Positions 34,132-44,173 of a stretch of DNA of 64,000 nt are shown here, piece after piece. Numbering within the stretch: the stretch's first letter is position 1; each line of letters begins with the position of its first letter. The DNA comes from Pseudopedobacter saltans DSM 12145 (GTDB taxonomy: Bacteria; Bacteroidota; Bacteroidia; Sphingobacteriales; Sphingobacteriaceae). The stretch lies in contig NC_015177.1 of assembly GCF_000190735.1 (NCBI RefSeq), forward strand, positions 4,340,001-4,404,000. The letters are read 5' to 3'. Both the position numbers and the translations under genes were made by a program. The notes beneath the pieces were generated by a model that did not search any database, had not been told where the DNA came from, and was given only the letters and a program-made list of their open reading frames with translations.

Positions 34132-34554
34132 ATGATGAGATATAAGGTACTACTGTTTATAACAGGTATTGTCTTGCTTTCTTGTGGAAAGGCGGATAAT
34201 AGATGGTTTCCTTATGCATCTATAAATTTACAAATACCCATTAATGATCCTAGAATTCAAGGTATAAAGACTCCTGGAAATGGAATAGAAATAGGCGGAG
34301 GCGTTGGAGGGATTATCCTTTATAGAAAGTTAAGTGGCAATCGTGTGGTAGCATACGATAAGAGAAGCCCGGCAAGTTTGGATAAAGGATGTGATGTCAG
34401 AATTCAGGAGCCTTCTATAATAGCTATTGATCCTTGTGCAAATGTGACTTTTTCATTAGAAAACGACGGGACAGTTATTAAAGGAAATTACGCAAGGCCA
34501 TTACAGCAATATAGCGTTTCAGAAGGTAACGGGTTAATTATGATTTACAATTAA
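34132..34554 (+). CDS. Lipoprotein with degenerate Rieske-like domain
   Basis: Protein of 140 residues with lipobox VLLSC (Cys18). The C-terminal half (VAYDKRSPASLDKGCDVRI...IDPCANVTFSLENDGTVIKGNYARPLQQYSV...LIMIYN) follows the layout of Bacteroidota lipoproteins with a Rieske 2Fe-2S fold, but the CxH and CxxH ligand pairs are not present; only single Cys remain. It probably keeps the fold without the cluster. Function unknown. It is linked to the TetR gene by a one-base stop/start overlap. Confidence 0.6.
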   Translation: MMRYKVLLFITGIVLLSCGKADNRWFPYASINLQIPINDPRIQGIKTPGNGIEIGGGVGGIILYRKLSGNRVVAYDKRSPASLDKGCDVRIQEPSIIAIDPCANVTFSLENDGTVIKGNYARPLQQYSVSEGNGLIMIYN

Positions 34555-35129
34555 TGGAAGTAGATAAGATAAAAGAAAGTATTAAAAGGTCTGCTACCGA
34601 GCTTTTTAGAAAATACGGGTATCATAAGACCAGTGTAAATGAGATTGCAAAGCGGGCGAAAATTGCGAAGGCAACTATTTACAAGTATTTCGAAAGTAAA
34701 GAGTTGGTTTTGCATGCAATCCTAATGGATTATTTGCAGGTCAGCGTAAGTGAGTTGCTTCATAAAAATGTTGCCGAAACATCGAAGGAAGAGTATCTGA
34801 AAAGGTTGATATTAAGAGTAAGTAAATTGTCCTATACCATTTGTAATGAGTTTATAGGCTGGGACTTCATCAGAGAGTCTACCAATTCTCAGGAATTCCT
34901 GAAAAAGCTTTCCGATGAGCTGGAGCATTTGTTATATTCCGAATTTATGGCGGTAGAGGAACTTAATGATGATGAAACTTTTCCGGAAAGATTAAGTTTC
35001 CTAATTAAAGCCAGTAAAAGTATAATATTTTCGTTTGCATTTACTTCTGTAAGTGATGCTGACGTAAGAAAGAATTTTGTGTCTTTTCAAAAGGAAATTT
35101 TGCCTTATTTAGTAAAGGCAGCCTTATAA
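34554..35129 (+). CDS. TetR/AcrR family transcriptional regulator
   Basis: Protein of 191 residues with the TetR N-terminal HTH (IKRSATELFRKYGYHKTSVNEIAKRAKIAKATIYKYFESKELVLHAIL, about 9-56) and an all-helical ligand/dimer domain. The ATG overlaps the previous stop by one base. The target and ligand cannot be told; the lipoprotein upstream is a candidate. Confidence 0.92.
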   Translation: MEVDKIKESIKRSATELFRKYGYHKTSVNEIAKRAKIAKATIYKYFESKELVLHAILMDYLQVSVSELLHKNVAETSKEEYLKRLILRVSKLSYTICNEFIGWDFIRESTNSQEFLKKLSDELEHLLYSEFMAVEELNDDETFPERLSFLIKASKSIIFSFAFTSVSDADVRKNFVSFQKEILPYLVKAAL

Positions 35130-35210
35130 ACCAAACTGGGAATAAAATGACAGATTTTATTTGTCGTTTATTTTGTTCTTTGGTAGTTTTACCACAATTC
35201 ATAAGTGTCT

Positions 35211-36047
35211 ATGTCGGACATTTTGAATCCAAATACGATGAAAGAATTCTATAAATATATATTCGATAAACATGCGAAAACAGAGCTTGTTCCTTCGAAT
35301 GTAGATATCGCAAAATGGGCTATCAGACTAATCCGATTGATATTCCCCGAGCAAGCCGTAAATCCAATAAAATCATTCGACGAGGTAGAAAATGCATTTG
35401 AGCAGATACGCAAAGACCTACTTTTCCTGCTTGACAATACACATGCTTGCAAAGATTGCGACCATAATTTGATTGCTGATGAATTTATGGACTTTATTCC
35501 CGAATTGCACAGACTATTGAAAACGGATATTGCTGCTATGCTATTAGGCGATCCTGCTGCAAATAGCGAGTTTGAGATCATTCGGTCTTATCCTGGATTT
35601 TATGCAATATCTTTTTATAGAATAGCCAATAAATTATTCAGATTAAAAACACCGGTTATTCCAAGAATCCTAACCGAATATGCGCATTCAAAAACAGGAA
35701 TTGACATTCACCCGGGAGCAACTATAGGAGAGAACCTTTATATTGATCATGGGACTGGTCTGGTTATTGGAGAATCAGCTCATATCGGAAATAATGTAAA
35801 GTTATATCAGGGAATTACACTAGGTGCATTAAGTGTAGAAAAAGATATGGCTGGTACAAAAAGACATCCCACGGTAGAAGATAATGTAGTTATTTATTCC
35901 GGTGCAACAATTTTGGGGGGTGAAACGGTTATCGGTAAAAACAGTATTATTGGTGGAAACGTTTGGTTAACTAAAAGCGTACCTGCAGATTCCATTGTTT
36001 ATCATTTGTCGTCAGTGCAGGTGGCAGAAAAAAATAAAAAGCAATAA
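35211..36047 (+). CDS. cysE: Serine O-acetyltransferase (CysE/EpsC type)
   Basis: Protein of 278 residues with an N-terminal helical region and a left-handed beta-helix with hexapeptide repeats (GIDIHPGATIGENLYIDHGTGLVIGESAHIGNNVKLYQGITLGAL...RHPTVEDNVVIYSGATILGG). His in DHGTG is catalytic in the family. It acetylates serine for cysteine synthesis and is followed 2 nt later by cysteine synthase. Start taken at ATG 35211, not the GTG two codons earlier. Confidence 0.92.
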   Translation: MSDILNPNTMKEFYKYIFDKHAKTELVPSNVDIAKWAIRLIRLIFPEQAVNPIKSFDEVENAFEQIRKDLLFLLDNTHACKDCDHNLIADEFMDFIPELHRLLKTDIAAMLLGDPAANSEFEIIRSYPGFYAISFYRIANKLFRLKTPVIPRILTEYAHSKTGIDIHPGATIGENLYIDHGTGLVIGESAHIGNNVKLYQGITLGALSVEKDMAGTKRHPTVEDNVVIYSGATILGGETVIGKNSIIGGNVWLTKSVPADSIVYHLSSVQVAEKNKKQ

Positions 36048-36049
36048 GT

Positions 36050-36922
36050 ATGGCTGGAATAATAGATGTTTTAGGTAACACGCCTTTAGTAGAATTACAA
36101 AGGTTAAATCCGAATCCTAATGTTAAAGTATATGTAAAGCTGGAAGGTAATAATCCTGGCGGAAGCGTGAAGGATAGGGCAGCTTTAAATATGATTAAAA
36201 GTGCTTTGGATAGAGGAGATATAAAACCTGGAATGAAATTGATAGAAGCAACCAGTGGTAATACTGGAATTGCTTTGGCAATGATAGCCCGCCTTTTTGA
36301 TCTTGAGATAGAATTGGTGTTACCTTCAAACTCCACAAGAGAAAGAACCCTGACAATGGAAGCTTTTGGAGCAAAGGTTATTTTACTCGATGGCATCGAA
36401 AAGTGTAGAGATTATGCGGAAGAAAAAGCAGCTAATGGCGAATATTATTTGCTAAATCAATTTGCAAATCCGGATAATTATCTGGCGCATTATAAAACTA
36501 CAGGCCCCGAAATCTGGAAAGACACAGATAAAAAGATTACGCATTTTGTTAGTTCTATGGGAACAACCGGAACCATTATGGGAACCTCTATGTTTCTGAA
36601 AGAACAAAATCCTGATATACAAATTATAGGTTGCCAACCAACGGAAGATGCCTCTATCCCGGGAATAAGACGATGGCCAAAGGAATATTTACCTAAAATA
36701 TTCGATCCGTCCAGAGTTGATAGAGTGATAGATATTTCTCAGGAAGCGGCTGTTCAAACCACGCGAGACCTGGTTAAATATGAGGGCGTATTTGCAGGAA
36801 TGAGCTCCGGGGGAGCTTGTTATGCAGCATTGCAAGTGGCTAGGGAACTTGAATCCGGCGTTATCGTTTTTGTTGCCTGTGATCGTGGAGACCGTTATTT
36901 AAGCAGCGACTTATTTGGTTAA
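36050..36922 (+). CDS. cysM: Cysteine synthase (CysM/CysK type)
   Basis: PLP enzyme of 290 residues that makes cysteine from O-acetylserine and sulfide. The Schiff-base Lys41 is in NPGGSVKDRAA, the substrate loop is EATSGNTGIALAM, and the phosphate-binding loop is GTTGTIMGTS. The RRWPKEYLPKIFDPSRVD segment is closer to CysM than CysK. It forms a two-gene unit with cysE. Confidence 0.93.
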   Translation: MAGIIDVLGNTPLVELQRLNPNPNVKVYVKLEGNNPGGSVKDRAALNMIKSALDRGDIKPGMKLIEATSGNTGIALAMIARLFDLEIELVLPSNSTRERTLTMEAFGAKVILLDGIEKCRDYAEEKAANGEYYLLNQFANPDNYLAHYKTTGPEIWKDTDKKITHFVSSMGTTGTIMGTSMFLKEQNPDIQIIGCQPTEDASIPGIRRWPKEYLPKIFDPSRVDRVIDISQEAAVQTTRDLVKYEGVFAGMSSGGACYAALQVARELESGVIVFVACDRGDRYLSSDLFG

Positions 36923-37011
36923 CAAAAGCATAAACAAAGCTTAAAGATAAAATAATATACCGATTTGGTTTTTGGTATATTTTGTGCTAAATTTAGATAA
37001 AATAAAAGGTT

Positions 37012-37119
37012 ATGAATCGAGGTTTAGCACATTTCTCTGAATTGGTGGACAAACAATTTAAGGTAGAAGACCGTCCGATAAATAAATTCTTTGCCTATAT
37101 ATTGAGTTTGTTTATCTGA
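37012..37119 (+). CDS. Possible 35-residue small ORF
   Basis: MNRGLAHFSELVDKQFK...FAYILSLFI in the 374-nt gap 36923-37296. A TAnnTTTG-like TAAATTTA precedes it. The last 10 residues are hydrophobic. It could be a small protein or the remnant of a longer gene; no family recognised. The rest of the gap holds only the rlmD promoter candidate TAAATTTG at 37270-37277. Confidence 0.25.
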   Translation: MNRGLAHFSELVDKQFKVEDRPINKFFAYILSLFI

Positions 37120-37296
37120 TTTCCTAATTATTCATTTCATTTTAATGATATAAGGGGGAATTTTGCCTGTTTTTTTGAATCTTCTATCTGCAACTCCTTT
37201 CTAAATCCAACCTTACCTTCAAATTCTAAAATCTTATTGTCCTTTCTACGGTCTGTGGCTAAAAAAGCTTAAATTTGTGCCTTAAATTTTAAAGCA

Positions 37297-38693
37297 TTGA
37301 CCAATCAAAAAATTTTAGGAAAACTGCAGGTTTTTGATATAGCCGAAGAAGGAAAAGGGGTTGCCAGACATGATGATTTAGTGGTATTTATAGAAAAAGC
37401 AATTCCCGGAGATGTTGTGGATGCTGCGGTTTATAAAAAGAAGAAAAAATTTGCCGAAGCGAAGATTGAAACTTTACTTCAACAATCTGAAGATAGAGTT
37501 GAGCCTTTCTGTGTTCATTTTGGTACTTGTGGAGGTTGTAAATGGCAACATATGGATTACAAAGCTCAGCTGAAATATAAACAAAAATCAGTTGTGGATG
37601 CTTTGCAACGACTGGGAGGAGTAGAGGTTGAGCATGCGGAAGATATTTTACCTTCAAACGAAACGGTTTATTACAGAAATAAACTGGAATATACTTTTTC
37701 TAATAAGCGTTGGTTAACAAATGAAGATATTGCAAGTGGTTTAGATAAAGAAATGAACGCTTTAGGATTTCATGTTCCGCTTCGGTTTGATAAGATTTTA
37801 GATGTGGAGCATTGCTATTTACAGGCTGATCCGTCAAACGATATCAGGAATTCAATCCGTGTATTCGCTCTTGAAAATGATATATCATTTTATGATTTAA
37901 GAGCTCATGAAGGGGCTTTAAGAAATCTGATTATCCGGACGTCTTCTACCGGAGAATCAATGGTGATTGTTGTTTTTGCATATCCGGAAGAAGGTGAGAT
38001 TAATCTGCTGATGGATTATGTAGATAAGACATTTCCTCAGATTACCTCTTTGTTATACATTGTCAATCAGAAAAAGAACGATACCATATTTGATCAGGAT
38101 GTAATTACTTATAGAGGGAATCCATTTATCTATGAAGAGATGGAGGGGTTGAAGTTCCGGGTTGGACCAAAGTCATTTTATCAAACAAATTCCCTGCAAG
38201 CTTATGAGCTGTACAAAATTACCCGAGAGTTTGCTGGCTTAAGTGGAAATGAGTTGGTATATGATTTGTATACCGGTACTGGGACCATCGCTAATTTTGT
38301 GGCAAGACAAGCGAGAGAAGTAGTGGGAGTTGAATATGTGCCAAGTGCTATTGAAGATGCTAAAGTAAACTCGGCGATAAACAATATACCGAATACAAAA
38401 TTCTATGCCGGCGATATGAAAGATGTGTTGAGTGCAGAATTTATTGCTGAACATGGCAAACCGGATGTTGTAATAACCGATCCTCCGAGGGCAGGAATGC
38501 ATGCGGACGTTGTAGCTCGTCTAATGGATATGGAAGCCGAAAAAGTTGTTTATGTAAGCTGTAACGCAGCTACTCAGGCTCGTGATTTAGCGATATTGAA
38601 AGACAAATATGATGTGGCAAGGATTAAGCCGGTAGATATGTTCCCTCATACGCAGCATGTAGAAAACGTGGTTTTATTAAAACTTAGAAAGTA

Positions 38694-38694
<1 letters not shown>
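37297..38694 (+). CDS. rlmD: 23S rRNA (uracil-5-)-methyltransferase RlmD/RumA type
   Basis: Protein of 465 residues: TRAM domain (about 5-60), Fe-S cluster cysteines C72, C78 and C81 (FCVHFGTCGGCKWQHM), then a SAM-dependent RNA m5U methyltransferase domain with VYDLYTGTGTIANF and the catalytic Cys in VVYVSCNAATQARDL, ending HTQHVENVVLLKL. The start is a TTG behind a TAAATTTG promoter element. It overlaps the next gene by one base. Confidence 0.92.
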
Positions 38695-39156
<462 letters not shown>

Positions 39157-39288
39157 CCAAAGGGATGCTCCTTATAGATAGATTTTTGCGATTAAGGGAT
39201 ACTAAATATAGAAAAGTGCCTGTTTGATAATAAGGTTTCATTTTAAATTGAATTATTGGGATAGAAGTTTTAATTTCAGCCCGTTAAC

Positions 39289-39807
39289 ATGTTGTTTATG
39301 CCGTCTAAAAGAGTACTTATTTTAAATCACAATCAGATACAACAAAAGATAAACCGTATTGCTTATCAGATATTAGAAGATAATATCGACGAGCAGGAGG
39401 TTATTCTTGCGGGAATTGTTTCCAGAGGCTACCGCTTGGCATTGCGATTACAAAAAGTGCTGAAGAAAATCAGTCACTTTAAAATTCGTATCATAGAGGT
39501 AGAATTGAATAAGGATAGTTCCAAGTTGGAATCCTCTATAGATACGCCGTTGAAAGAATGTGAAAATAAAGTAATTATTTTGGTAGATGATGTTCTGAAT
39601 AGCGGAAGAACCATTGCCTATGGCTTAGGCGTCTTCCTGAACATTCCTTTGAAGAGATTAAGATCTGTTGTCCTGATTGACAGAAGCCATAAGCTTTTTC
39701 CTGTTTCTGCAGATTTTGTAGGTTTGGAATTATCTACTGTTCTTAAAGAACATGTTTCTGTTGTGTTAGATGAAAATGGCGAGGAGGATGGAGTTTATCT
39801 CGAATAG
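39289..39807 (+). CDS. PyrR-like phosphoribosyltransferase
   Basis: Protein of 172 residues (a second Met lies three codons in). The PRPP-binding motif VIILVDDVLNSGRT (95-108) and RGYRLALRL and ELSTVLKEHVSVVL match type I PRTases close to PyrR, which regulates pyrimidine genes and has uracil PRTase activity. Its last codons are inside a hairpin shared with aroK. Confidence 0.85.
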   Translation: MLFMPSKRVLILNHNQIQQKINRIAYQILEDNIDEQEVILAGIVSRGYRLALRLQKVLKKISHFKIRIIEVELNKDSSKLESSIDTPLKECENKVIILVDDVLNSGRTIAYGLGVFLNIPLKRLRSVVLIDRSHKLFPVSADFVGLELSTVLKEHVSVVLDENGEEDGVYLE

Positions 39808-39819
39808 CTAATATTCGAG
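39799..39819. terminator. Hairpin containing both stop codons of convergent genes
   Basis: Perfect stem CTCGAATA / TATTCGAG with loop GCTAA, followed on the plus strand by GTTTTCTTTTT. The stops of the phosphoribosyltransferase (39805-39807) and aroK (39808-39810) abut inside the element. It probably terminates the plus-strand transcript. Confidence 0.75.
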
Positions 39820-40323
39820 GTTTTCTTTTTCTATAGCTTCTACCACTTCTTCAACTGTTAAATCTACACCTTTCAAGGCTATTTTAGCTTGTTCATAAAA
39901 AAATCTGCGTTCAGCAAGTTTTTCGTGTATAAAAGCTAAAAGCTCATCGTAAGATTTTCCTTTAATTAAAGGCCTTTCTGCCTTTGCATTGATCAATCTA
40001 TCAGCCAATACTTTTTCGGGTGGATCTATGAAAATAGTTAAGCCATTTTTATTCATCCATTCCATATTATCGAAAAAACAAGGAGCACCGCCGCCTGTTG
40101 ATACGATGGTATTATTAGCGATTGCAGATTTCTGTAATGTATCCCGTTCTATTTCTCTGAATCCATTTTCCCCTCTGGCAGCAAATATTTCCGGAATGGT
40201 AGCCTGGTGCTTGGTTTGTATAAGTTCGTCCAAATCTATAAACGGTCTTTCCAGTTTAGATGCTAGTTTTTTCCCCATACGGCTTTTGCCGCAGCCCATA
40301 TATCCGACTAAGAATATTTTCAT
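39808..40323 (-). CDS. aroK: Shikimate kinase
   Basis: Protein of 171 residues with Walker A GYMGCGKS (7-14), the substrate-binding FIDLDELI, FREIE and TGGGAP motifs, and the lid RPLIKG. It phosphorylates shikimate in aromatic amino-acid synthesis. Convergent with the preceding gene, with no spacer. Confidence 0.95.
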   Translation of the reverse strand: MKIFLVGYMGCGKSRMGKKLASKLERPFIDLDELIQTKHQATIPEIFAARGENGFREIERDTLQKSAIANNTIVSTGGGAPCFFDNMEWMNKNGLTIFIDPPEKVLADRLINAKAERPLIKGKSYDELLAFIHEKLAERRFFYEQAKIALKGVDLTVEEVVEAIEKENLEY

Positions 40324-40343
40324 AAATCTGTAGGTTTATACGT

Positions 40344-41516
40344 TTAGTTTTTACTAAAATAGGTTCTTTCTAATTCCTCGTAATCAGGTAACCGACTTGC
40401 TGGCCATTTCTTAATGACCACACCATTTTTCATTAGAATAAGACCCGGATTAGATCTCACCATACTTTTTAACGGCACTGCATCAGCATAAAAAACTTCA
40501 AGTAGTAGCTTTTCATCTTTTGATAAATTTTCTGCGTCCTGTGCCGAATTGGAAGTCAATAAGACAGAACGCGTTCTATAGTTATTAGCTGCATTTAGTG
40601 CGATCAGGTTGATTTTTTTCAATGCTTCCAGGTCACTGTTATCCAGTTTCCAGGCAACAGCAATTAAGTTATAATATGGGTTTTCAATAATCTCTTCTGT
40701 AAAGCTAACACCCTGTGAGTCGAAAATATTAAGGTCTTTGATTTTAGGCTGGTAACCGGCTTTAATCAATTTCGGATCCGAAGAAGATATAAATTCCCAA
40801 TTAGGGTCCTCGTATATTTTTGTTGCCAGGTATTCTTTATCATTCATTTTCTTCTCTTCACCAGTATTTTTATTTTTTAGGGTGTAGATAATTTCATATT
40901 CATCTTTAGGCGCTCCCTCAGGAATTTTCATAGCCTCAGGGATATTTACACCTTCTTTATAAGGAAGAAAATCTATAATAGGTAACGTATTATAAGTATA
41001 TAAACCGAAAGCAAGAGGGACAAGCAAGGCTGCCCAGATAAAGATGTTCTTTGCTGATTTATTATTTGTACAGGCATTAATCTTATTTTGATTAAAAAAG
41101 ATATAAAGAATAAGAATTAATAAGATTAAATCCTTACCAAAAGACTGCCACGGAGTTAATGGGATAGCATCACCAAAACATCCACAACTTTTAACCACAT
41201 CAAATGCGGCGGAATAAAAAGTTAGAAAGGTGAAAAATAAGATTAATACAATTAAGCCCACATTCACAGTTTTCTTAGCAATTCCGGTTAGTACCAGAAC
41301 ACCTAAAAAGACTTCCAGCGTACAAATTGCAATAGAGAAAAATACAGCGAATGGGCTTAAAAAGGTCATGTGGAATACTTCGAAATATTCCTCCAGTTTA
41401 TAAGAAAATCCCAGCGGGTCATTCAGCTTGATTAATCCCGAAAAGATAAATAGTAAACCTACGAATATCCTTACTATCCATAAAAGTGTAGTAGATGTTG
41501 TTTTGTTCGAAACCAT
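40344..41516 (-). CDS. BT_3928-type membrane protein: DoxX/MauE-like domain plus periplasmic thioredoxin-like part
   Basis: Protein of 390 residues. The first about 150 residues have four or five helices with GLLFIFSGLIKLNDPLGFSYKLEEYFEVF and SCGCFGDAIPLTPWQSFGKD, the DoxX/MauE-like signature with a redox-type CxC pair. The C-terminal half is soluble and ends in a thioredoxin-like segment (VFYADAVPLKSMVRSNPGLILMKNGVVIKKWPASRLP). The pairing with the DUF1599 gene (2-nt gap) recurs in Bacteroidota. A redox role in membrane or periplasm is inferred. Confidence 0.82.
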   Translation of the reverse strand: MVSNKTTSTTLLWIVRIFVGLLFIFSGLIKLNDPLGFSYKLEEYFEVFHMTFLSPFAVFFSIAICTLEVFLGVLVLTGIAKKTVNVGLIVLILFFTFLTFYSAAFDVVKSCGCFGDAIPLTPWQSFGKDLILLILILYIFFNQNKINACTNNKSAKNIFIWAALLVPLAFGLYTYNTLPIIDFLPYKEGVNIPEAMKIPEGAPKDEYEIIYTLKNKNTGEEKKMNDKEYLATKIYEDPNWEFISSSDPKLIKAGYQPKIKDLNIFDSQGVSFTEEIIENPYYNLIAVAWKLDNSDLEALKKINLIALNAANNYRTRSVLLTSNSAQDAENLSKDEKLLLEVFYADAVPLKSMVRSNPGLILMKNGVVIKKWPASRLPDYEELERTYFSKN

Positions 41517-41518
41517 AG

Positions 41519-42064
41519 TTAATCCGCTAATCCTAATTTAATTAAAGCAAAAACAGCATAGTTTAACATATCCTGATAGTTAGCCTTTATTCCCTCGGAA
41601 GCTATTGTTTGTCCCTCGTTATCTTCAATTTGCTTCACTCTGAATATTTTCTGTAAAATCAGATCAGTCAGCGAGCTGATTCGCATATCCCTCCAAGCCT
41701 CACCATAATCGTGGTTTTTAGCAAACATCAGATCCTTGGTTTCCTGAACGCGCTGGCTATAATGTGCATCAACAAAAGCTGGCTCCAGTTCAATGCCAAC
41801 CTGCTCATCCAATTCCAACTGCATAATGCCTATAACGCAATAATTTACAATAGCGATATATTCGTCGGTAATGTCGTCTCCAACCTTATTTACTTTTTTT
41901 TCTTCGATGGTTCTAATACGTTGCGCTTTAATAAAAAGCTGATCTGTTATAGATTTTGGACGAAGAATACGCCAAGCGGTCCCATAATCTCTAGTTTTCT
42001 TCAAAAACAGATCTTTGCAGATCTTAATAATAGCGTCGTATTGAGTAGAAGTATCGAAAGCCAA
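41519..42064 (-). CDS. DUF1599 domain protein (tandem repeats)
   Basis: Protein of 181 residues with two DUF1599 units, each with the pattern KKTRDYGTAWRILRPKSITDQLFIKAQRIRTIE / AKNHDYGEAWRDMRISSLTDLILQKIFRVKQIE. The family is thought to act on nucleotides or modified bases; exact activity is unknown to me. It is divergent from folP and followed by the BT_3928-type gene. Confidence 0.85.
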   Translation of the reverse strand: MAFDTSTQYDAIIKICKDLFLKKTRDYGTAWRILRPKSITDQLFIKAQRIRTIEEKKVNKVGDDITDEYIAIVNYCVIGIMQLELDEQVGIELEPAFVDAHYSQRVQETKDLMFAKNHDYGEAWRDMRISSLTDLILQKIFRVKQIEDNEGQTIASEGIKANYQDMLNYAVFALIKLGLAD

Positions 42065-42100
42065 ACCTTAAATATTTTAATGTTTCCAATGAACTAATCG

Positions 42101-42108
42101 TATTTTTG
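42101..42108 (+). promoter_or_regulatory. TAnnTTTG promoter element of folP
   Basis: TATTTTTG 12 nt upstream of the ATG at 42121. It contains the alternative TTG start at 42106, which argues for the ATG as the true start. Confidence 0.55.
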
Positions 42109-42120
42109 AATAATACAATT

Positions 42121-42981
42121 ATGATGGATAAAGATACGTTTTTTCGGATAAAGACAACCTTAAATGTGGGCGGCAGGATATTAGATTTATCGAAGCCACA
42201 GGTAATGGGAATTTTAAATATTACACCTGATTCTTTTTTTTCGGGAAGCAGATTTAATGATGAAAAAGAAATAGAAGAGCGTGTGGCAAAATTGCTGAGT
42301 GAAGGTGCTTCAATAATCGACGTAGGCGCTTATTCGTCGAGACCGGGAGCTGAAGATGTTAGCGAAGAAGAAGAATTGCAGCGTTTAATTCCTGTTGTCA
42401 GGCTCCTGAAATCAAAATTTCCGAATATTATACTTTCTATAGATACATTCAGATCTAAAGTAGCCGAAGAAGCAATTAAATCGGGAGCTCACATCATCAA
42501 TGATATTTCCGGTGGTGAATTGGATAAAAATATGTTTGCAACAGTAGGCAAGCTTTCTGTTCCATATATTTTGATGCATATGAGAGGGAATCCCAAAACA
42601 ATGACTTCTTTAACTGATTATAATGATTTGCTGTTGGATATTGTTTTGTATTTCTCCGAAAAAATTAATCGATTAAAATCGCTTGGTGTAAAAGATATAA
42701 TTCTTGATCCCGGTTTTGGCTTTGCTAAGAATGCAGGGCAGAATTATCGCTTGCTGAAAGATATGGATAATCTCAGGGTTTTTGGTCTTCCCATTTTGGC
42801 CGGATTATCAAGAAAAACGATGATATGGAAAACGCTGCATATAAAACCAGAGGAGGCCCTAAACGGGACTTCAGTTTTAAATGTTCTGGCTTTACAGAAA
42901 GGAGCTTCTATTTTACGCGTCCATGATGTTTTAGAAGCAAAACAATGTATCGAATTAATGGAAGTGTACAATAAATCCTGA
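42121..42981 (+). CDS. folP: Dihydropteroate synthase
   Basis: TIM-barrel enzyme of about 286 residues; MGILNITPDSFFSGS, IDVGAYSSRPGA, SIDTFRSKVA, HIINDISGG, LMHMRG, ILDPGFGFAKN and AGLSRKTMI are the DHPS signature segments. It joins dihydropterin pyrophosphate and p-aminobenzoate in folate synthesis. It is followed by cdaA, a common pairing in Bacteroidota. Confidence 0.96.
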   Translation: MMDKDTFFRIKTTLNVGGRILDLSKPQVMGILNITPDSFFSGSRFNDEKEIEERVAKLLSEGASIIDVGAYSSRPGAEDVSEEEELQRLIPVVRLLKSKFPNIILSIDTFRSKVAEEAIKSGAHIINDISGGELDKNMFATVGKLSVPYILMHMRGNPKTMTSLTDYNDLLLDIVLYFSEKINRLKSLGVKDIILDPGFGFAKNAGQNYRLLKDMDNLRVFGLPILAGLSRKTMIWKTLHIKPEEALNGTSVLNVLALQKGASILRVHDVLEAKQCIELMEVYNKS

Positions 42982-43024
42982 TTTTTTCATAAATTAAAGA
43001 CGATAAAATAATAATCTCTCCTGA

Positions 43025-43813
43025 ATGGACTTTCTAGATTTTAGTTTCTTAAAGCTTACAGTTATAGACGTTATAGATATTCTGCTGGTAGCGGTAATTA
43101 TCTATTATATCTATAATTTGATAAGAGGAACGATAGCTGTAAATATTTTTATAGGTTTTATAATAATCTATGTTCTTTATATTGTTACTACCGCTTTGCA
43201 CATGAAGTTGCTGTCCGGTATTTTAAGCAGTTTCGTAAGTGTTGGTTTAATAGCATTAATTATTGTGTTCCAGCAGGAGTTCAGGCGCTTTTTGTTAACG
43301 ATAGGAAAGAATATTTCTTTGCGTAATAAGCTTTGGATGAAGCTTGTTTTTGGTAAAGAAGAAGTGGAGAAAAATAATATGGCAAAAATTAAACCTATAA
43401 TTGATGCCTGTAAGAGTATGAAACAATCCAGAACAGGTGCATTAATCGTGTTCGCCAAGTATTTTGATCAGGATGTATTCGGTAATACAGGAGAAATTGT
43501 TGATGCAAAAATCTCTAAACGTTTAATTGAAAGCATTTTTCAAAAACATAGTCCAATTCATGATGGTGCTGTTGTTATTGCTGAAAACCGAATAAAAATT
43601 GCGGGGGGAATTTTACCACTGACGGAGAATGATAAGCTGCCTCCACAATTTGGGTTGCGACATAGGGCAGGGATTGGTATTACAGAGACCAGTGAATGTA
43701 CCGCACTGGTTGTTTCGGAGGAAACTGGTGAAATATCTTACGCTCAACAAGGAAAAGTAAAAATGAATATTAGCTTTACGGAACTGGAGCGTTTGTTAAA
43801 CCGAGATTTTTAA
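43025..43813 (+). CDS. cdaA: Diadenylate cyclase CdaA
   Basis: Membrane protein of 262 residues: three N-terminal helices (about 15-80), a short coiled part, then the DisA_N domain with DGA (180-182) and RHR (212-214) motifs that build c-di-AMP from two ATP. The gene follows folP by 43 nt on the same strand. Confidence 0.95.
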   Translation: MDFLDFSFLKLTVIDVIDILLVAVIIYYIYNLIRGTIAVNIFIGFIIIYVLYIVTTALHMKLLSGILSSFVSVGLIALIIVFQQEFRRFLLTIGKNISLRNKLWMKLVFGKEEVEKNNMAKIKPIIDACKSMKQSRTGALIVFAKYFDQDVFGNTGEIVDAKISKRLIESIFQKHSPIHDGAVVIAENRIKIAGGILPLTENDKLPPQFGLRHRAGIGITETSECTALVVSEETGEISYAQQGKVKMNISFTELERLLNRDF

Positions 43814-43884
43814 GGTCAAATTAACACAAATGTTTTAGCCAAATGTTATCGTTGTGTAGTGGATCTAATTTTAATTTCAAAAAG

Positions 43885-44148
43885 ATGAGTAAGTTTTGTA
43901 TTCCTGAACATGTGATTTATATCTGTACAGGAAGTAAGTGCAGTAAAAGAGGAGGCAAGGAGTGTTATAAAACACTTAAATCTTTTTTGAAAGATAGTAA
44001 GTTGAGAGATAAGATTGAGCTTGTACGTATAGAATGTACAGATAGATGTAAGTTTGCTCCCGTTCTTAATTTTCAGCCTGATAATATTTGGTTAAAAGAG
44101 TATTCGGAAAAAGAAGTGCTTACGGTTTTAAGTGATATTGCAAAATAA
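43885..44148 (+). CDS. Thioredoxin-like [2Fe-2S] ferredoxin
   Basis: Protein of 87 residues with start at MSKFCIPEH (the longer frame adds 14 residues with no support). Four Cys in the pattern CTGSKC...RIECTDRCKFAPVL (about residues 17-60) match the TRX-fold 2Fe-2S ferredoxins (as in NuoE C-termini). Its partner is unknown. A strong terminator follows. Confidence 0.85.
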   Translation: MSKFCIPEHVIYICTGSKCSKRGGKECYKTLKSFLKDSKLRDKIELVRIECTDRCKFAPVLNFQPDNIWLKEYSEKEVLTVLSDIAK

Positions 44149-44173
44149 ATTGGACAGAGATTCTTTCATCAAT

